A stretch of DNA of 14,175 nucleotides, taken from the NCBI GenBank assembly GCA_050258735.1, contig JBLMZJ010000022.1:1-14175 (forward strand), read 5' to 3'. Numbering within the stretch: position 1 is the first letter of the stretch; each line of letters begins with the position of its first letter. Below are positions 13,889 through 14,175 of the stretch, piece by piece. The notes beneath the pieces are model-generated. The model made no database searches and was not told the DNA's origin. It saw nothing but the letters and a program-made list of their open reading frames with translations. Source of the stretch: Syntrophomonas_A sp050258735 (lineage in GTDB: Bacteria; Bacillota; Syntrophomonadia; Syntrophomonadales; Syntrophomonadaceae). Made by a program: the position numbers and the translations under genes.

Positions 13889-14175
13889 ATGGATAAGGCT
13901 GCTATCAAGAATGAACTGGTTAAGATGCTTGGTCGGGAAAAGGTGCTTACCGAGGACCTCGATCTGATGTATTACTCCTATGACAGTTCATTTCTGACTA
14001 AACTGGAACCAGCCAATCCAACGGCAGTGGTTATGCCTCATTCAACCGAGGAATTATCACGGGTCATGCGCTTTGCTTATGAAAATGATATTCCGGTGAT
14101 CCCACGGGGAGCCGGTACCGGTGAAACCGGCGGCTGTATAGCATTGCGTGGCGGCATAGTACTTGACCTTTCCAC
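13889..14175 (+). CDS. FAD-linked 2-hydroxyacid oxidase (GlcD / D-lactate dehydrogenase type), 5' part
   Basis: Ninety-five codons are present before the window ends. The N-terminal fold is that of FAD-binding type 4 oxidases: a helical opening with YYSYDSSF (28-35), the strand PTAVVMPHSTEELSRVM (44-60), and the FAD pyrophosphate loop PRGAGTGETGG (72-82) followed by GGIVLDLS. These enzymes oxidise D-lactate, glycolate or longer 2-hydroxyacids to the 2-oxoacid and pass electrons to an iron-sulfur partner or electron-transfer flavoprotein. GGAGGAG lies about 7 bases before the ATG at 13889; an ATG at 13884 is in another frame. It is divergent from larA, suggesting shared substrate and control. 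Substrate choice and partners lie beyond the edge. Confidence 0.9.
   Translation, partial: MDKAAIKNELVKMLGREKVLTEDLDLMYYSYDSSFLTKLEPANPTAVVMPHSTEELSRVMRFAYENDIPVIPRGAGTGETGGCIALRGGIVLDLS

Noticed and set aside
1..14175. tRNA, rRNA, CRISPR arrays, insertion sequences, attachment sites and known riboswitch classes
   Set aside because: I looked for cloverleaf, repeat-spacer, transposase and common aptamer patterns on both strands and saw none. This was by eye, so a divergent element could be missed.

Overview
The window looks like chromosome from an anaerobic, low-to-mid GC Gram-positive bacterium of the class Clostridia, possibly a Syntrophomonas- or Peptococcaceae-like lineage. The evidence is indirect: strong GGAGG-type ribosome sites, several TTG starts, a DegV protein, a DUF1540 cysteine mini-protein, Bacillus-type phosphatidylserine synthase and decarboxylase, a soluble PAS histidine kinase of the sporulation-kinase style, and a LarA-family nickel racemase next to an FAD-linked 2-hydroxyacid oxidase. 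I see no phage, insertion sequence, CRISPR array or RNA gene. Most of the window reads as ordinary chromosome with a few unusual genes.

Layout. The left edge (1-45, minus) may hold the first codons of a gene running off the window. A DegV fatty-acid-binding protein (227-1087, minus) is divergent from a small protein with a helix-turn-helix-like N-terminus (1251-1637, plus) that ends at a hairpin. A crotonase-fold enzyme follows (1795-2559, plus), ending at a strong hairpin at 2579-2615. That hairpin also closes a five-gene minus-strand run: ABC1/UbiB-type kinase, hotdog thioesterase, a natural single-barrel riboflavin-synthase homologue, a TPR/membrane/BON/LysM protein, and a DUF1540 protein. 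The run starts from a good sigma-A-type promoter at 6498-6526. Upstream of it is a PAS-PAS histidine kinase with its own terminator, then psd and pssA, which overlap and make phosphatidylethanolamine. A 349-base gene-free stretch follows. It holds the psd promoter, a structured leader and a possible 17-codon leader peptide. Then come a B12-binding-type radical SAM protein, murB and larA, all on the minus strand. At the right edge the plus-strand start of an FAD-linked oxidase is divergent from larA.

How the parts may work together. Lipid handling recurs: DegV, crotonase, thioesterase and PE synthesis. LarA and the FAD oxidase probably form a hydroxyacid module in which one enzyme interconverts the enantiomers of lactate or a related acid and the other oxidises one of them. 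They share a 177-base control region with an 8+8 inverted repeat around the larA -10 box. The most unusual item is the 95-residue protein at 3972-4259. It is one complete lumazine-binding barrel of riboflavin synthase, without the second barrel the enzyme needs, lying 18 bases behind a thioesterase gene.
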